A DNA stretch of 64,000 nt, taken from positions 1,798,001 through 1,862,000 of the forward strand of contig NZ_CP016364.1 of NCBI RefSeq assembly GCF_001888185.1, written 5' to 3'. Source of the DNA: Phaeobacter porticola. Lineage in GTDB: Bacteria; Pseudomonadota; Alphaproteobacteria; Rhodobacterales; Rhodobacteraceae. Shown piece by piece: positions 55,015-63,867 of the stretch. Every line of letters begins with the position of its first letter. Positions within the stretch are counted from its first letter, which is position 1. The position numbers and the translations under genes were made by a program. The notes under the pieces were generated by a model. The model did not search any database. It had not been told where the DNA came from and saw nothing but the letters and a program-made list of their open reading frames with translations.

Positions 55015-56169
55015 TCAGTTGCTGTTGCGCTGCGCTTCGATCTCGCGCCATTTGGCAACATTGCGATTGTGTTCATCCAGTGTGACAGCAAAGGCGTGGC
55101 CACCGGTGCCATCAGCCACAAAGAACAGATAGTCGCTCTGGTCCGGGTCCACTGCGGCCTCAAGGCTGGCCATGCCGGGATTGGCAATCGGGGTCGGCGG
55201 CAGGCCTTCGATCACATAGGTGTTCCAAGGCGTTGCGCGGCGCAGCTCGCTCTGGCGCAGACCACGGCCCAGTACACCCTCGCCCTTGGTAACGCCATAG
55301 ATCACTGTCGGGTCCGTCTGCAGCCGCATGCCGCGGTTCAGGCGGTTGGTAAAGACCGCTGCCACCTGACGACGTTCCTCGGCCACGCCAGTTTCCTTTT
55401 CGATGATCGACGCCAGGATCAGCATCTCTTCCGGGCTGGACACTGCCGAACGGTCCGAACGGCTCTCCCAGGCGGCATTGATGCGCAACGTCTGGCGCTG
55501 TTCCATATCCGCCAGGATCGTAGCGCGGTCGTCGCCGGGGCTGACCTCATAGCTGTCAGGCGCGAGCCGTCCCTCAGCCGGGCGCTCACCCGGCTCACCA
55601 GTCAGGATGTCCATCGCCTTGAGGGATTCGACCACCTGCCAGCTGGTGACACCTTCGGCCAATGCGATGCGGTAGCGGGTATCGGCGTCGGCTTTCTTCT
55701 CATCGTAGATCGCCGGGGTTTTGTCTGTACCGGGCACGAATTCCGCCCGTTCCACAAAACGGTTGGTGGCCGGATCCAGTTCGCGTACCTCGGCCAACAC
55801 GCGGGTGACCCCAACGCGGTAGACGATTTCCGTGCCGCAGCTGCTGGCGCCGCCACGGGTGATCTGGTCAACAATATCCCCCATCGACGCGCCTGCGGGC
55901 ACCAGATAGCTGCCCGCCTTTAGCTGGTCGGTTTTGTCAGAATAGCGCACCCCGATCCGAAACAACGGACCAGAGTTGATCGCACCCTGCTCTTGCAGGT
56001 TGCGGCTGACCTTGGTCATGTTGCTGCCCGACGGCACGCGCAGGCAGATCGCGCTTTCTAACGGGCCTTCGGAACTGTATTGCGACTGCCCCCAGATGAT
56101 GACGCCGCCCAGAAGGAACAGCACCACCACCAGGATGGTCAGCATATTAGAGGCGAGGCTGCGCCACAT
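55015..56169 (-). CDS. mltG: Endolytic murein transglycosylase MltG (YceG-like)
   Basis: 384 residues. One N-terminal membrane helix (about 8-28) anchors a periplasmic YceG domain. The catalytic Glu is in LILASIIEKETGVAEER, followed by FTNRLNRGMRLQTDPTVIYG and YVIEGLPPTPIANPG, all diagnostic. MltG cuts growing glycan chains and sets their length. Its start overlaps the fabF stop by 1 bp, so the two are coupled. The GTA cluster follows after a terminator. Confidence 0.94.
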   Translation of the reverse strand: MWRSLASNMLTILVVVLFLLGGVIIWGQSQYSSEGPLESAICLRVPSGSNMTKVSRNLQEQGAINSGPLFRIGVRYSDKTDQLKAGSYLVPAGASMGDIVDQITRGGASSCGTEIVYRVGVTRVLAEVRELDPATNRFVERAEFVPGTDKTPAIYDEKKADADTRYRIALAEGVTSWQVVESLKAMDILTGEPGERPAEGRLAPDSYEVSPGDDRATILADMEQRQTLRINAAWESRSDRSAVSSPEEMLILASIIEKETGVAEERRQVAAVFTNRLNRGMRLQTDPTVIYGVTKGEGVLGRGLRQSELRRATPWNTYVIEGLPPTPIANPGMASLEAAVDPDQSDYLFFVADGTGGHAFAVTLDEHNRNVAKWREIEAQRNSN

Positions 56170-57434
56170 TATTCAGGCTTTCCGAACAGAACAGACGCAT
56201 TGGTGCCGCCAAAACCAAAGGAATTCGACAATGCGACGTCAATCTTGCGCTCGCGTTTCTGGTTGGGCGCCAGATCCACGGTGGTTTCCACAGCCGGGTT
56301 GTCCAGATTGATGGTCGGCGGTGCCACCTGATCGCGAATTGCCAGGATTGAGAAGATCGCCTCAATCGCGCCAGCCGCGCCCAATAGATGGCCTGTGGCG
56401 GATTTGGTGGACGACATGGTCACCTTGCCTGCGGCATCGCCCATCATCCGTTCAACCGCGCCCAATTCGATGGTGTCAGCCATGGTCGAGGTGCCATGCG
56501 CGTTGATGTAGTCGATGTCGGCAGGCTCTAGCCCCGCATTGGCCAGCGCCGCCCGCATGGAGCGTTCACCGCCTTCGCCGTTCTCAGACGGCGCGGTGAT
56601 GTGATAGGCATCCCCGGACAGACCATAGCCCAGCACCTCGGCATAGATCTTGGCGCCGCGGGCTTTGGCGTGTTCATAGTCTTCCAGCACTACAATGCCG
56701 GCGCCCTCACCCATGACAAACCCGTCGCGGTCCGCATCATAGGGGCGCGAGGCGGCCTTGGGGTCGTCGGCGCGCTTGGTCGACAAAGCCTTGCAGGCGT
56801 TAAAGCCCGCGATGCCGATTTCGCAGATCGCGGCCTCGGCACCGCCTGCAATCATCACATCCGCATCACCGGATTTGATCAAACGGGCTGCATCGCCAAT
56901 GGCATGAGCGCCGGTGGAACACGCCGTCACAACCGAGTGGTTCGGACCTTTGAAGCCAAAGCGGATCGAAACCTGACCGGAAATCAGGTTGATCAGCGCG
57001 CCTGGAATAAAGAAGGGCGAGACCCGGCGTGGGCCTTTTTCCTTGATCATCACGGCGGTGTCCGCAATTGACGACAACCCGCCGATACCAGAGCCGATCA
57101 TCACGCCAGTGCGCAGGCGGCTTTCTTCATCCTCGGGCGTCCAGCCGGCGTCCCGCACAGCCATATCCGCAGCAGCGATGCCATAGAGAATAAAGTCGTC
57201 GATCTTTTTCTGATCTTTCTTCACGACCCAATCGTCGGCATTGAAGGTGCCGTCGCTGCCATCGCCCCGTGGAACCTCACAGGCGTAGGTGGTCGCAACG
57301 CCGCTTTCGACCGCATCAAAAAGCGTGATCGGGCCCGCGCCGGACTGTCCGTCCAGCAACCGCGACCAGCTTTCTTCGACGCCGCTTGCCAGCGGTGTGA
57401 CCAAGCCCAGTCCGGTAACTACTACTCGACGCAT
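56169..57434 (-). CDS. fabF: 3-oxoacyl-ACP synthase II
   Basis: 421 residues from the ATG at 57434 (MRRVVVTGLGLVTPL), which has AAAGGAGGG 7 bp upstream; the longer frame is not used. It extends acyl-ACP with malonyl-ACP. The catalytic triad is Cys in TACSTGAHAIG (about 170), His in NAHGTSTMADT (about 310) and His in SATGHLLGAAGA (about 347). It is transcribed with mltG, while acpP lies upstream beyond the hisA-like and PilZ genes. Confidence 0.96.
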   Translation of the reverse strand: MRRVVVTGLGLVTPLASGVEESWSRLLDGQSGAGPITLFDAVESGVATTYACEVPRGDGSDGTFNADDWVVKKDQKKIDDFILYGIAAADMAVRDAGWTPEDEESRLRTGVMIGSGIGGLSSIADTAVMIKEKGPRRVSPFFIPGALINLISGQVSIRFGFKGPNHSVVTACSTGAHAIGDAARLIKSGDADVMIAGGAEAAICEIGIAGFNACKALSTKRADDPKAASRPYDADRDGFVMGEGAGIVVLEDYEHAKARGAKIYAEVLGYGLSGDAYHITAPSENGEGGERSMRAALANAGLEPADIDYINAHGTSTMADTIELGAVERMMGDAAGKVTMSSTKSATGHLLGAAGAIEAIFSILAIRDQVAPPTINLDNPAVETTVDLAPNQKRERKIDVALSNSFGFGGTNASVLFGKPE

Positions 57435-57695
57435 TTCTTGCCCTCCTTTGCCTCGGCAATTTGTCTCCAAATAGCTTGGATTGCCGCATAGGTGCAAGAG
57501 CCGGAACACGAGGGAAGTTTTGCGATAAATTAACGACCCCTTTAGGCTGCAGTTAACACAGATTACGTAACCTATGATTGTTATAAAGTCTGACCCTGCC
57601 TTGGCATAGCCCTATTAGCAGCGCTGGACAGACGTGCGGCACCCGTTTGGCAGGGTGTAAGATCAAAGGCTGCGGTCATTAGGGGCATGACGTAA

Positions 57696-58673
57696 ATGGT
57701 GCACTTTGGGTTTGTTATTTACCACCCTCCCCGACGGGCTTTTGACCTGCGAAGGAGTCGGCGGACGGCACACCGCCGCCCTTCGCGCATTCGGAGGCTG
57801 TTGCCGGCTTTTCTGCTGGTTCTGGTCGGCTTCGTTCTGGACGCTGCCCCTGTGGCGGCCCGTGACTGCCGGATCTTCAACCAGTTGATGACTCTGACAT
57901 TGGCCAGTGAAGAGCTGCATGAGTATCTGCGCACTGGCAGCAATTCAGCCGCCATTGCGCGGATGGAGCGGTTTCTGTCCAACACCTCCAAAACGGAGCT
58001 GAGCCGTGGCATGAAGCAACAGGGGCTGCATGATCTCTACAAGGCGACAGAAACGCTGATGGCGCAACAACGGACCTTGCTGAATATGCTCGCGATACGT
58101 GACCGGCGCGGTGCAGAGCGCACGTCGATCAAGCTGTTTGCCCGCGAAACCGTGGCCGCCTACCGGCGCGATCTGGCGCGAATGCCCTGCCGTCGCAGCC
58201 ATAACAGCGGGTTGAACGAGGGGGAAATGGGCGCGCTCAAGGCGCTAGGCCATATATCTAGCGCCACCGCTGCGGCCGGATCTCTGGGGTTGGTCGCCAT
58301 TGGCGCCTTGTGTTTTATCATCTACGAGCGGCGGATGACCATCCTGAGACGGCGGCGCAAACGTTATAGCTGCAATCTGGACTGCACCCTTCGGTGCAAT
58401 AACGAGGAGGCCGAAGCCACCCTTCTGGATATCAGCCAGGAAGGCGCCAAGATCAAATCTGTCATGGCCTGTTCCGTTGGGGACGTGATTGCGCTGGACC
58501 TGCCTGATGGCGCGCCGAAAATCGACTTGGGCAGCCGAGTACAATGGAGTAATGCTAACTACTTTGGCGTGAACTTCAAAGAGAAACTGCCACGAGAAGC
58601 GGTGAAGGATCTGACCAGCTATCGGCGCCGGGGCGCCGCCCCCCCGCGACCTTTGAGAACAAGCCGCGCATGA
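57696..58673 (+). CDS. Membrane PilZ-domain protein with periplasmic sensor region
   Basis: 325 residues. An Arg-rich N-terminus precedes a signal-type helix (LLPAFLLVLVGFVLDAAPVAA). A helical periplasmic domain of about 130 residues with two Cys comes next. A membrane helix (LGLVAIGALCFIIYE, about 208-222) then leads into a cytosolic PilZ domain. That domain has the RRRKR motif and DISQEGAKI, the RxxxR and D/NxSxxG residues that bind cyclic di-GMP. It probably links c-di-GMP to an envelope process; the ligand of the periplasmic part is unknown. It is the only plus-strand gene in this block. A weak CtrA-like site precedes it (57530-57544). Confidence 0.82.
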   Translation: MVHFGFVIYHPPRRAFDLRRSRRTAHRRPSRIRRLLPAFLLVLVGFVLDAAPVAARDCRIFNQLMTLTLASEELHEYLRTGSNSAAIARMERFLSNTSKTELSRGMKQQGLHDLYKATETLMAQQRTLLNMLAIRDRRGAERTSIKLFARETVAAYRRDLARMPCRRSHNSGLNEGEMGALKALGHISSATAAAGSLGLVAIGALCFIIYERRMTILRRRRKRYSCNLDCTLRCNNEEAEATLLDISQEGAKIKSVMACSVGDVIALDLPDGAPKIDLGSRVQWSNANYFGVNFKEKLPREAVKDLTSYRRRGAAPPRPLRTSRA

Positions 58674-58844
58674 TTCACACGAGTCATCAGTGGCCTGACC
58701 GGACGCCAGTTTGGACGGTGCCCCGGTGCTGCTGACCCCCTTGGCGGGCTAACAGATGCGATGCTGCCCAATGTTTAGAGCAGCATCAGATTTTTGGATC
58801 CGCAATTTCAGCCAATGTTCTGGCCAGTTAGATGTCGCAGCGGG

Positions 58845-59588
58845 TTAGCGGAATTCGGCAATCTCTTCACGGCTGGGGGTCGCGGTCTCTAGCGCCTCAG
58901 ACAGCGTCAGTGTCTTGCGGAAGAGTGCCCGTCCAACCAGTGTGCCAGAGACCGATCCGATATATTTGAGTCGCGCAACGTCATCCACCGTGCGCACAAC
59001 ACCACTGGCAATCACTGGCGTGCGGGCCTTTTCCGCCAGCCCTGCAATCAGGCCCAGCTGCGCCTCAACATCGGTCATATCGCTTTCGATATCGGTGATG
59101 ATGATGCCCGCAAAAGGACAGTCGGCAAACGCCTCGATAAAGGCTTCGGGCGTAAAAGAACCGCTTTGCCGCCAGCCATCAGTCATCACCTGACCTTGCC
59201 AAACATCCACCGCCAGAACGATCTGATCGGGATGGAGGCGGGTCAGCACACGCACCATCTCAGGGTCCTGCGCCGCGAGGGTGCCCACCACAACGCGGCC
59301 GGCGCCCTTGTCGATCCAATGTTCGACATGTTCGCGGCTGCGCATGCCGCCGCCCAGCTGCACTGGAATGCCTGCAGTGCGGATGATTTCCTCCACCAGC
59401 TCAGCATTGCGGTTATCGCCTTCAATGGCATCGAAATCCGTCAGATGCATCCATTCGGCACCATCCGCCGCAAAGCTGCAAGCGGTGGCCACCGGGTCCA
59501 CATGCCAGATCATGGCGGTATCAAGCCGCCCCTTGTCCAGCGTCACGCAGCGCCCGTCCTTCAGCTCCATCGTGGGGTAGATCATCAT
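58845..59588 (-). CDS. HisA-like (beta/alpha)8 isomerase, divergent paralogue
   Basis: 247 residues from the ATG at 59588, preceded by AGGAGGG. The barrel follows HisA: MELKDGRCVTLDKG, PVQLGGGMRSREHVEHWID, GRVVVGTLAAQDPEM, AVDVWQGQVMTDGWRQSG, and ASGVVRTVDDVARL. HisA isomerises the ProFAR intermediate in histidine synthesis. The first-strand catalytic Asp is Glu here (position 8), while the second Asp is kept. It is not in a histidine operon but next to fatty-acid genes. It may be an altered HisA, a TrpF-type or PriA-like enzyme, or serve a new substrate. Confidence 0.8.
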   Translation of the reverse strand: MMIYPTMELKDGRCVTLDKGRLDTAMIWHVDPVATACSFAADGAEWMHLTDFDAIEGDNRNAELVEEIIRTAGIPVQLGGGMRSREHVEHWIDKGAGRVVVGTLAAQDPEMVRVLTRLHPDQIVLAVDVWQGQVMTDGWRQSGSFTPEAFIEAFADCPFAGIIITDIESDMTDVEAQLGLIAGLAEKARTPVIASGVVRTVDDVARLKYIGSVSGTLVGRALFRKTLTLSEALETATPSREEIAEFR

Positions 59589-59694
59589 CACAATGCCCTC
59601 CTGTCGTCGGCAGTTTCGCCAAGGCTAGCACGGAGACCGATCACCCCTAAGGAGGAAACCCGACCTCGCATGGGTCGGAAACGTCCACAAACGC

Positions 59695-59726
59695 AAAACG
59701 GCGCCTTCCTGCTCGGAAAGCGCCGT
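59695..59726 (-). terminator. Intrinsic terminator of acpP
   Basis: On the minus strand ACGGCGCTTTCC and GGAAGGCGCCGT pair with one mismatch around a 5-nt loop, followed by TTTTGCG, 26 bp after the acpP stop. Confidence 0.82.
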
Positions 59727-59752
59727 CTGTGATCGTCACCGATTGGGTGGGA

Positions 59753-59986
59753 TCAGGAAGCTTCGCTGATGAACTTCACCGCATCGCCAAAGGTCTGGAT
59801 GGTCTCGGCTGCGTCATCGGGGATCTCGATGCCGAACTCTTCTTCGAAGGCCATAACCAGCTCAACGGTGTCCAGGCTGTCTGCGCCCAGATCATCGATG
59901 AACGACGCGTTTTCGGTCACTTTGTCTTCTTCAACACCCAGGTGTTCTACAACGATCTTTTTTACGCGGTCTGCGACGTCGCTCAT
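59753..59986 (-). CDS. acpP: Acyl carrier protein
   Basis: 77 residues, acidic. [20 protein letters not shown] holds the Ser that receives 4'-phosphopantetheine in the DSL motif. It carries acyl chains through fatty-acid synthesis and supplies FabF, FabG and FabD, all encoded here. GAGGAA precedes the ATG. It is transcribed alone, between a terminator and a 634-bp upstream region. Confidence 0.97.
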   Translation of the reverse strand: MSDVADRVKKIVVEHLGVEEDKVTENASFIDDLGADSLDTVELVMAFEEEFGIEIPDDAAETIQTFGDAVKFISEAS

Positions 59987-60221
59987 GTCAATTCCTCATC
60001 TTTTCAGGCATTTGCCCGGTTGTCAGGCCTTCGCCCGGTTCTGCCCTTGCCCGCTCGGGGCGGCGTGGTTGTGCCCGATGCGGGCGATCGTGTCCCGCAC
60101 AGCGGAACGTGCCCCTGCCGGTCCGGCATGGACCCGCAGATGGCGAATATGCGCCGCCTATAACACAGACCGACGCAGAGGCAAACGATTTCGCAGCATC
60201 ACTGCAACCGCCGACCCGAAG

Positions 60222-60248
60222 CCTGTTACCTGGGTCTCAGGTAACAGG
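60222..60248. promoter_or_regulatory. Perfect 11-bp palindrome upstream of acpP
   Basis: CCTGTTACCTG (60222-60232) and CAGGTAACAGG (60238-60248) are exact complements with a GGTCT spacer. No T-run follows, so it is more likely an operator for a dimeric regulator, or an mRNA hairpin, than a terminator. It is 236 bp before the acpP start. Confidence 0.5.
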
Positions 60249-60536
60249 GTGAGCATTTGGCCACAGGCAGCGGCACATGCAAGACTTGTATGCGATATTT
60301 TTCGTCCCATGTGGATCGACGGTATGATTTTTACATTATTTTTCAGCGGGTTTCAGCCAGACATACCGGTTCGCAAGGCAGCGTTTCGCCCGCGTGCGCC
60401 CTGCAATCATACGCAAACCCATCGCAAAATGACCCGAAATCTTACGCAAATCATCACCAAGGCAGGCCGGCATCCGGCACAAGTCCTGAGGCATCCGCGT
60501 CACATATCGGTTCGGTTGCAGCGGGGGTCTACAATG

Positions 60537-60569
60537 AAAACCCCGCCGCCGGACGAACCGGAGACGGGG
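60537..60569 (-). terminator. Terminator of fabG
   Basis: On the minus strand CCCCGTCTCCGG and CCGGCGGCGGGG pair with two mismatches around a 5-nt loop, followed by TTTTC. Confidence 0.72.
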
Positions 60570-60620
60570 CAACTGACTCGAGCGTCTGGCGCCTCATCCA
60601 AAGAGCTATCAGCCCCCGGA

Positions 60621-61358
60621 TCAGAGCATCGCCATACCGCCGTTCACATGCAGCGTGGTGCCGGTGACATAGCCAGCCTCAGCGCTGGCCAGATACAACA
60701 CGGCTGAGGCGATTTCCTCGGGGTTGCCCATGCGACCGCTGGGGATCTGGGTCAGGATCGTCTCTTTCTGGGCATCGTTCAGCTTCTCGGTCATGGCGGT
60801 CGCAATAAAACCGGGGGCCACCGCGTTAACGGTGATGCCACGGTTGGCGACCTCATAAGCCAGCGATTTCGACATGCCAACCATGCCGGCCTTCGCAGCA
60901 GCATAGTTGCCCTGACCTGGGTTGCCGGTGGCCCCTACAATGGAGGAGATGTTGATGATCCGGCCCCAGCGCGCCTTCATCATGCCACGCAGAACGCCGC
61001 GACACAGGCGCATGGTAGAGGTGAGGTTCACCTCAAGCACGCTCTGCCACTCCTCATCCTTCATCCGCATGAAGAGATTGTCACGGGTGATACCGGCGTT
61101 GTTGACCAGAATATCAACCGACCCCATCGCCGCGATGGCCTGTTTCGGCAGCGCCTCGACCGCCTCTGCATCCGAGAGGTTGCAAGGCAGAACATGGGCG
61201 CGCTCGCCGAGTTCCGCCGCCAGTTCCTGCAACGGCGCTTCGCGGGTGCCAGAGAGGCCAACCGTGGCGCCAGCGGCGTGCAGCGCGCGGGCGATATCAC
61301 CACCGATGCCGCCGGACGCGCCGGTGATGAGGGCAGATTTGCCAGTCAGATCAAACAT
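60621..61358 (-). CDS. fabG: 3-oxoacyl-ACP reductase
   Basis: 245 residues, short-chain dehydrogenase family. It reduces 3-oxoacyl-ACP with NADPH. ALITGASGGIGGDIARALH is the cofactor motif; NNAG, Ser in INISSIVGATG, and the Tyr-Lys pair in GNYAAAKAGMVGMS form the catalytic site. HVNGGMAML is the usual C-terminus. AAGGAAA precedes the start. It lies 86 bp after fabD in the same direction, with a hairpin between. Confidence 0.96.
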   Translation of the reverse strand: MFDLTGKSALITGASGGIGGDIARALHAAGATVGLSGTREAPLQELAAELGERAHVLPCNLSDAEAVEALPKQAIAAMGSVDILVNNAGITRDNLFMRMKDEEWQSVLEVNLTSTMRLCRGVLRGMMKARWGRIINISSIVGATGNPGQGNYAAAKAGMVGMSKSLAYEVANRGITVNAVAPGFIATAMTEKLNDAQKETILTQIPSGRMGNPEEIASAVLYLASAEAGYVTGTTLHVNGGMAML

Positions 61359-61394
61359 ATGGTTTCCTTTGTCGCATCCCCGGCCCGCGGTCCG

Positions 61395-61417
61395 CCGTTT
61401 TCTTTGGAAGAAAACGG
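61395..61417. repeat. Small hairpin between fabD and fabG
   Basis: CCGTTTTCTT (61395-61404) and AAGAAAACGG (61408-61417) form a perfect 10-bp stem with a 3-nt loop. It resembles short palindromic intergenic repeats and may stabilise or attenuate the fabD-fabG mRNA. Confidence 0.55.
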
Positions 61418-61444
61418 GCCGGAATTCTAATGAAAATTCCGCGT

Positions 61445-62377
61445 TCAGCCCGCGGTGATGGCGGCCACATCCTCAGCGGTGCCGACCTGACGGCTGGTCA
61501 GGCTGCGGTCGATCTTGCGGATCATGCCGGACAGCGCCTTGCCCGCGCCGATTTCCCAGAACTCGGTCACGCCTTTTGCGGCCATGGCCTGCACGCTTTC
61601 ACGCCAGCGCACCGATCCGGTCACCTGTTCGACCAGCAGTTTGCGGATCTCATCCGGGTCCGTCACCGCATCGGCGCGCACATTGGCGATCAGCGGCACG
61701 GCGGGCGATGTAATGGCCACATCTGCCAGCGCCTTGGCCATCACATCGGCGGCAGGCTGCATCAGCGCGCAATGGAACGGTGCGGAGACCGGCAGCATCA
61801 CCGCCCGTTTGGCGCCTTTTTCCTTGGCGATTTCAGCGGCGCGTTCCACGGCAGCCTTGGCGCCGGAGACCACGACCTGGGTCGGGTCATTGTCATTGGC
61901 GGCCTGGCAGACCTCGCCTTGCGCGGCCTCATCAGCGACGGCGCGCACGGCTTCAAGGTCCAGCCCCAGAATGGCGGCCATTGCGCCCTGCCCAACCGGT
62001 ACGGCGCTTTGCATGGCCTGACCACGTGTGCGGAGGAGCCGCGCTGTATCGGCCACGGAAATCGCGCCAGCTGCGGCCAATGCGGAATATTCCCCAAGGC
62101 TGTGACCGGCAACAAAGGCAGCCTTGTCGATGCTGACACCCTCAGCCTCCAGCGCGCGCATAGCGGCGAGCGACGTGGCCATCAGGGCCGGCTGGGCATT
62201 CTGGGTGAGGGTCAGGGTTTCGATGTCCCCCTCCCAGATCAGCTGGCTCAGCGCCTCTCCCAGTGCGGCATCCACCTCGTCAAAGACCGCTTTGGCCGCC
62301 GGATAGGCCTCGGCCAGCGCCTTGCCCATCCCGATGGTCTGCGCGCCCTGCCCTGGAAACACGAATGCAATTGTCAT
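61445..62377 (-). CDS. fabD: Malonyl-CoA:ACP transacylase
   Basis: 310 residues from the ATG at 62377 (MTIAFVFPGQGAQ), with GAGGT 6 bp upstream; the frame extends above without family similarity. It transfers malonyl from CoA to ACP. The nucleophile Ser is in AGHSLGEYSALAA and the catalytic His in SAPFHCALMQPA; the Arg is in LLRTRGQAMQ. It heads a fabD-fabG transcript. Confidence 0.96.
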   Translation of the reverse strand: MTIAFVFPGQGAQTIGMGKALAEAYPAAKAVFDEVDAALGEALSQLIWEGDIETLTLTQNAQPALMATSLAAMRALEAEGVSIDKAAFVAGHSLGEYSALAAAGAISVADTARLLRTRGQAMQSAVPVGQGAMAAILGLDLEAVRAVADEAAQGEVCQAANDNDPTQVVVSGAKAAVERAAEIAKEKGAKRAVMLPVSAPFHCALMQPAADVMAKALADVAITSPAVPLIANVRADAVTDPDEIRKLLVEQVTGSVRWRESVQAMAAKGVTEFWEIGAGKALSGMIRKIDRSLTSRQVGTAEDVAAITAG

Positions 62378-62562
62378 CTGAGACCTCATCTTCTGTGCAC
62401 ATCTGCGTTGCACCGGGTTTAGACGGAGGTGACGCTGCGTACAAGCACAGCCTTGCGCGGATGCACCAAGCCTGTGCATCAGGTGACAGAGATGCGTGTT
62501 GTCTCAGCCTGCTGAGAAGATAGGGTAATCCTGTCGCTCCAGATGAGAAGGTTTTCCCTGAC

Positions 62563-63867
62563 GTGTCCTCCCCTGCCAGTTCTCCCGCCGCCCGTCACAA
62601 CACCGCCCAACACTATGGCAGCGTCGCCAAGGGGTTTCACTGGCTGACCGCCCTCTTGATGCTGGCCGTGTTCCCGTTGGGGTATTTCGCCAATGATCTG
62701 GCACATCACATCCAGAGCGCCGATTTCGACGGCGCGCAGGCGACGCTGAACCGCGCGGCGCTGCTGTTCTCGCTACATAAAACCCTGGGGCTGGCGCTGT
62801 TCCTGACTGCGCTCTTGCGTATTCTCTGGGCGTTGAGCCAGCCCAAGCCGGTGGCACTCCACCCCGAACGACAGGCGGAGACCGTGCTGGCGGAGGTGGT
62901 GCATTGGCTGCTTTACGGTGCGCTGGTTGCCGCGCCGCTGACCGGCTGGATCCACCATGCGGCGACCACCGGCTTTGCGCCGATCTGGTGGCCCTTTGGC
63001 CAGAGTCTGCCGTTTGTGCCGAAATCAGAGGCGGTGGCTGCGGTGTTTGGCGGGCTGCACTGGCTGTTTGTCTGGACCCTTGCCGTGGCGCTGGGGCTGC
63101 ATATTGCCGGTGCGCTGAAACATGAGGTGATCGACCGCGACGCCACCCTGCGCCGGATGCTGCCGGGGCGCGCACCTGAGGTCACCGCCCAGACCGAGAC
63201 ACCCCATGGTGCCCTGCCGTTTCTGGTGGCGCTGGCGATCTGGGGTCTGGTCTTGGCGGGCGGCGGGGCCTTCGGACTTTATGCGCCGCATAGCCACGCG
63301 TCGGCCGACACCACAGCCGCCCACGGAGATGATCATACCCACGAGGTCGCCACAGATGCCGCCCCCGCTGAGGCGCTGCCCGCTGGCGGCTGGGTGGTTG
63401 AGGACGGTACGCTGGCCATCGCCATCGTACAGATGGGCAGCGAAGTGCGCGGCCAGTTCGACCAATGGCAGGCGAGCATCGCGTTTGAGGAACCAAACGC
63501 CCCCGGCCCGGCAGGCACTGTCACCGTCTCCGTAGCGATCCCGTCGCTGATGCTGGGATCGGTCACCGATCAGGCGATGGGACCGGATTACTTCGACAGC
63601 GCCAGCTACCCCACTGCCGAGTTCCGCGCCGAGATTGAGAAGCTGGCGGAGGGATATATCGCTGAGGGCACCCTGCGCATCCGCGACCAGGAGGTGCCGC
63701 TGCGCCTGCCCTTCACGCTGGATCTGAACGGTGACACCGCCACGATGTCCGGCAGCGCCGAAGTGAACCGGCTGGATTTCAACATTGGCCAAGGCGTGCA
63801 GGACGAAGGCTCTCTGGCCTATGCGGTGACCATCACTGTCGACCTGACCGCCCGCCGCGCGCCGTGA
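62563..63867 (+). CDS. Cytochrome b561-YceI fusion protein
   Basis: 434 residues from a GTG at 62563. The N-terminal part (about 15-190) is a four-helix cytochrome b561 with haem-ligand His in FHWLTALL, LFSLHKTLG, VVHWLLYG, and ALGLHIAGALKHE. A fifth membrane helix follows near 222-242. A His-rich linker (PHSHASADTTAAHGDDHTH) leads to a periplasmic YceI lipocalin-like domain (about 280-430). YceI proteins bind isoprenoids such as ubiquinone analogues, and b561 moves electrons from quinol, so the two halves may share a lipid substrate. The joint function is inferred. Confidence 0.86.
   Translation: MSSPASSPAARHNTAQHYGSVAKGFHWLTALLMLAVFPLGYFANDLAHHIQSADFDGAQATLNRAALLFSLHKTLGLALFLTALLRILWALSQPKPVALHPERQAETVLAEVVHWLLYGALVAAPLTGWIHHAATTGFAPIWWPFGQSLPFVPKSEAVAAVFGGLHWLFVWTLAVALGLHIAGALKHEVIDRDATLRRMLPGRAPEVTAQTETPHGALPFLVALAIWGLVLAGGGAFGLYAPHSHASADTTAAHGDDHTHEVATDAAPAEALPAGGWVVEDGTLAIAIVQMGSEVRGQFDQWQASIAFEEPNAPGPAGTVTVSVAIPSLMLGSVTDQAMGPDYFDSASYPTAEFRAEIEKLAEGYIAEGTLRIRDQEVPLRLPFTLDLNGDTATMSGSAEVNRLDFNIGQGVQDEGSLAYAVTITVDLTARRAP

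Larger units (their letters stand above)
59987..60620. other. Long intergenic region between acpP and fabG
   Basis: No gene supported. It includes the acpP promoter, a perfect 11-bp inverted repeat at 60222-60248, and the fabG terminator at 60537-60569. No RNA gene is recognised. Confidence 0.5.
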
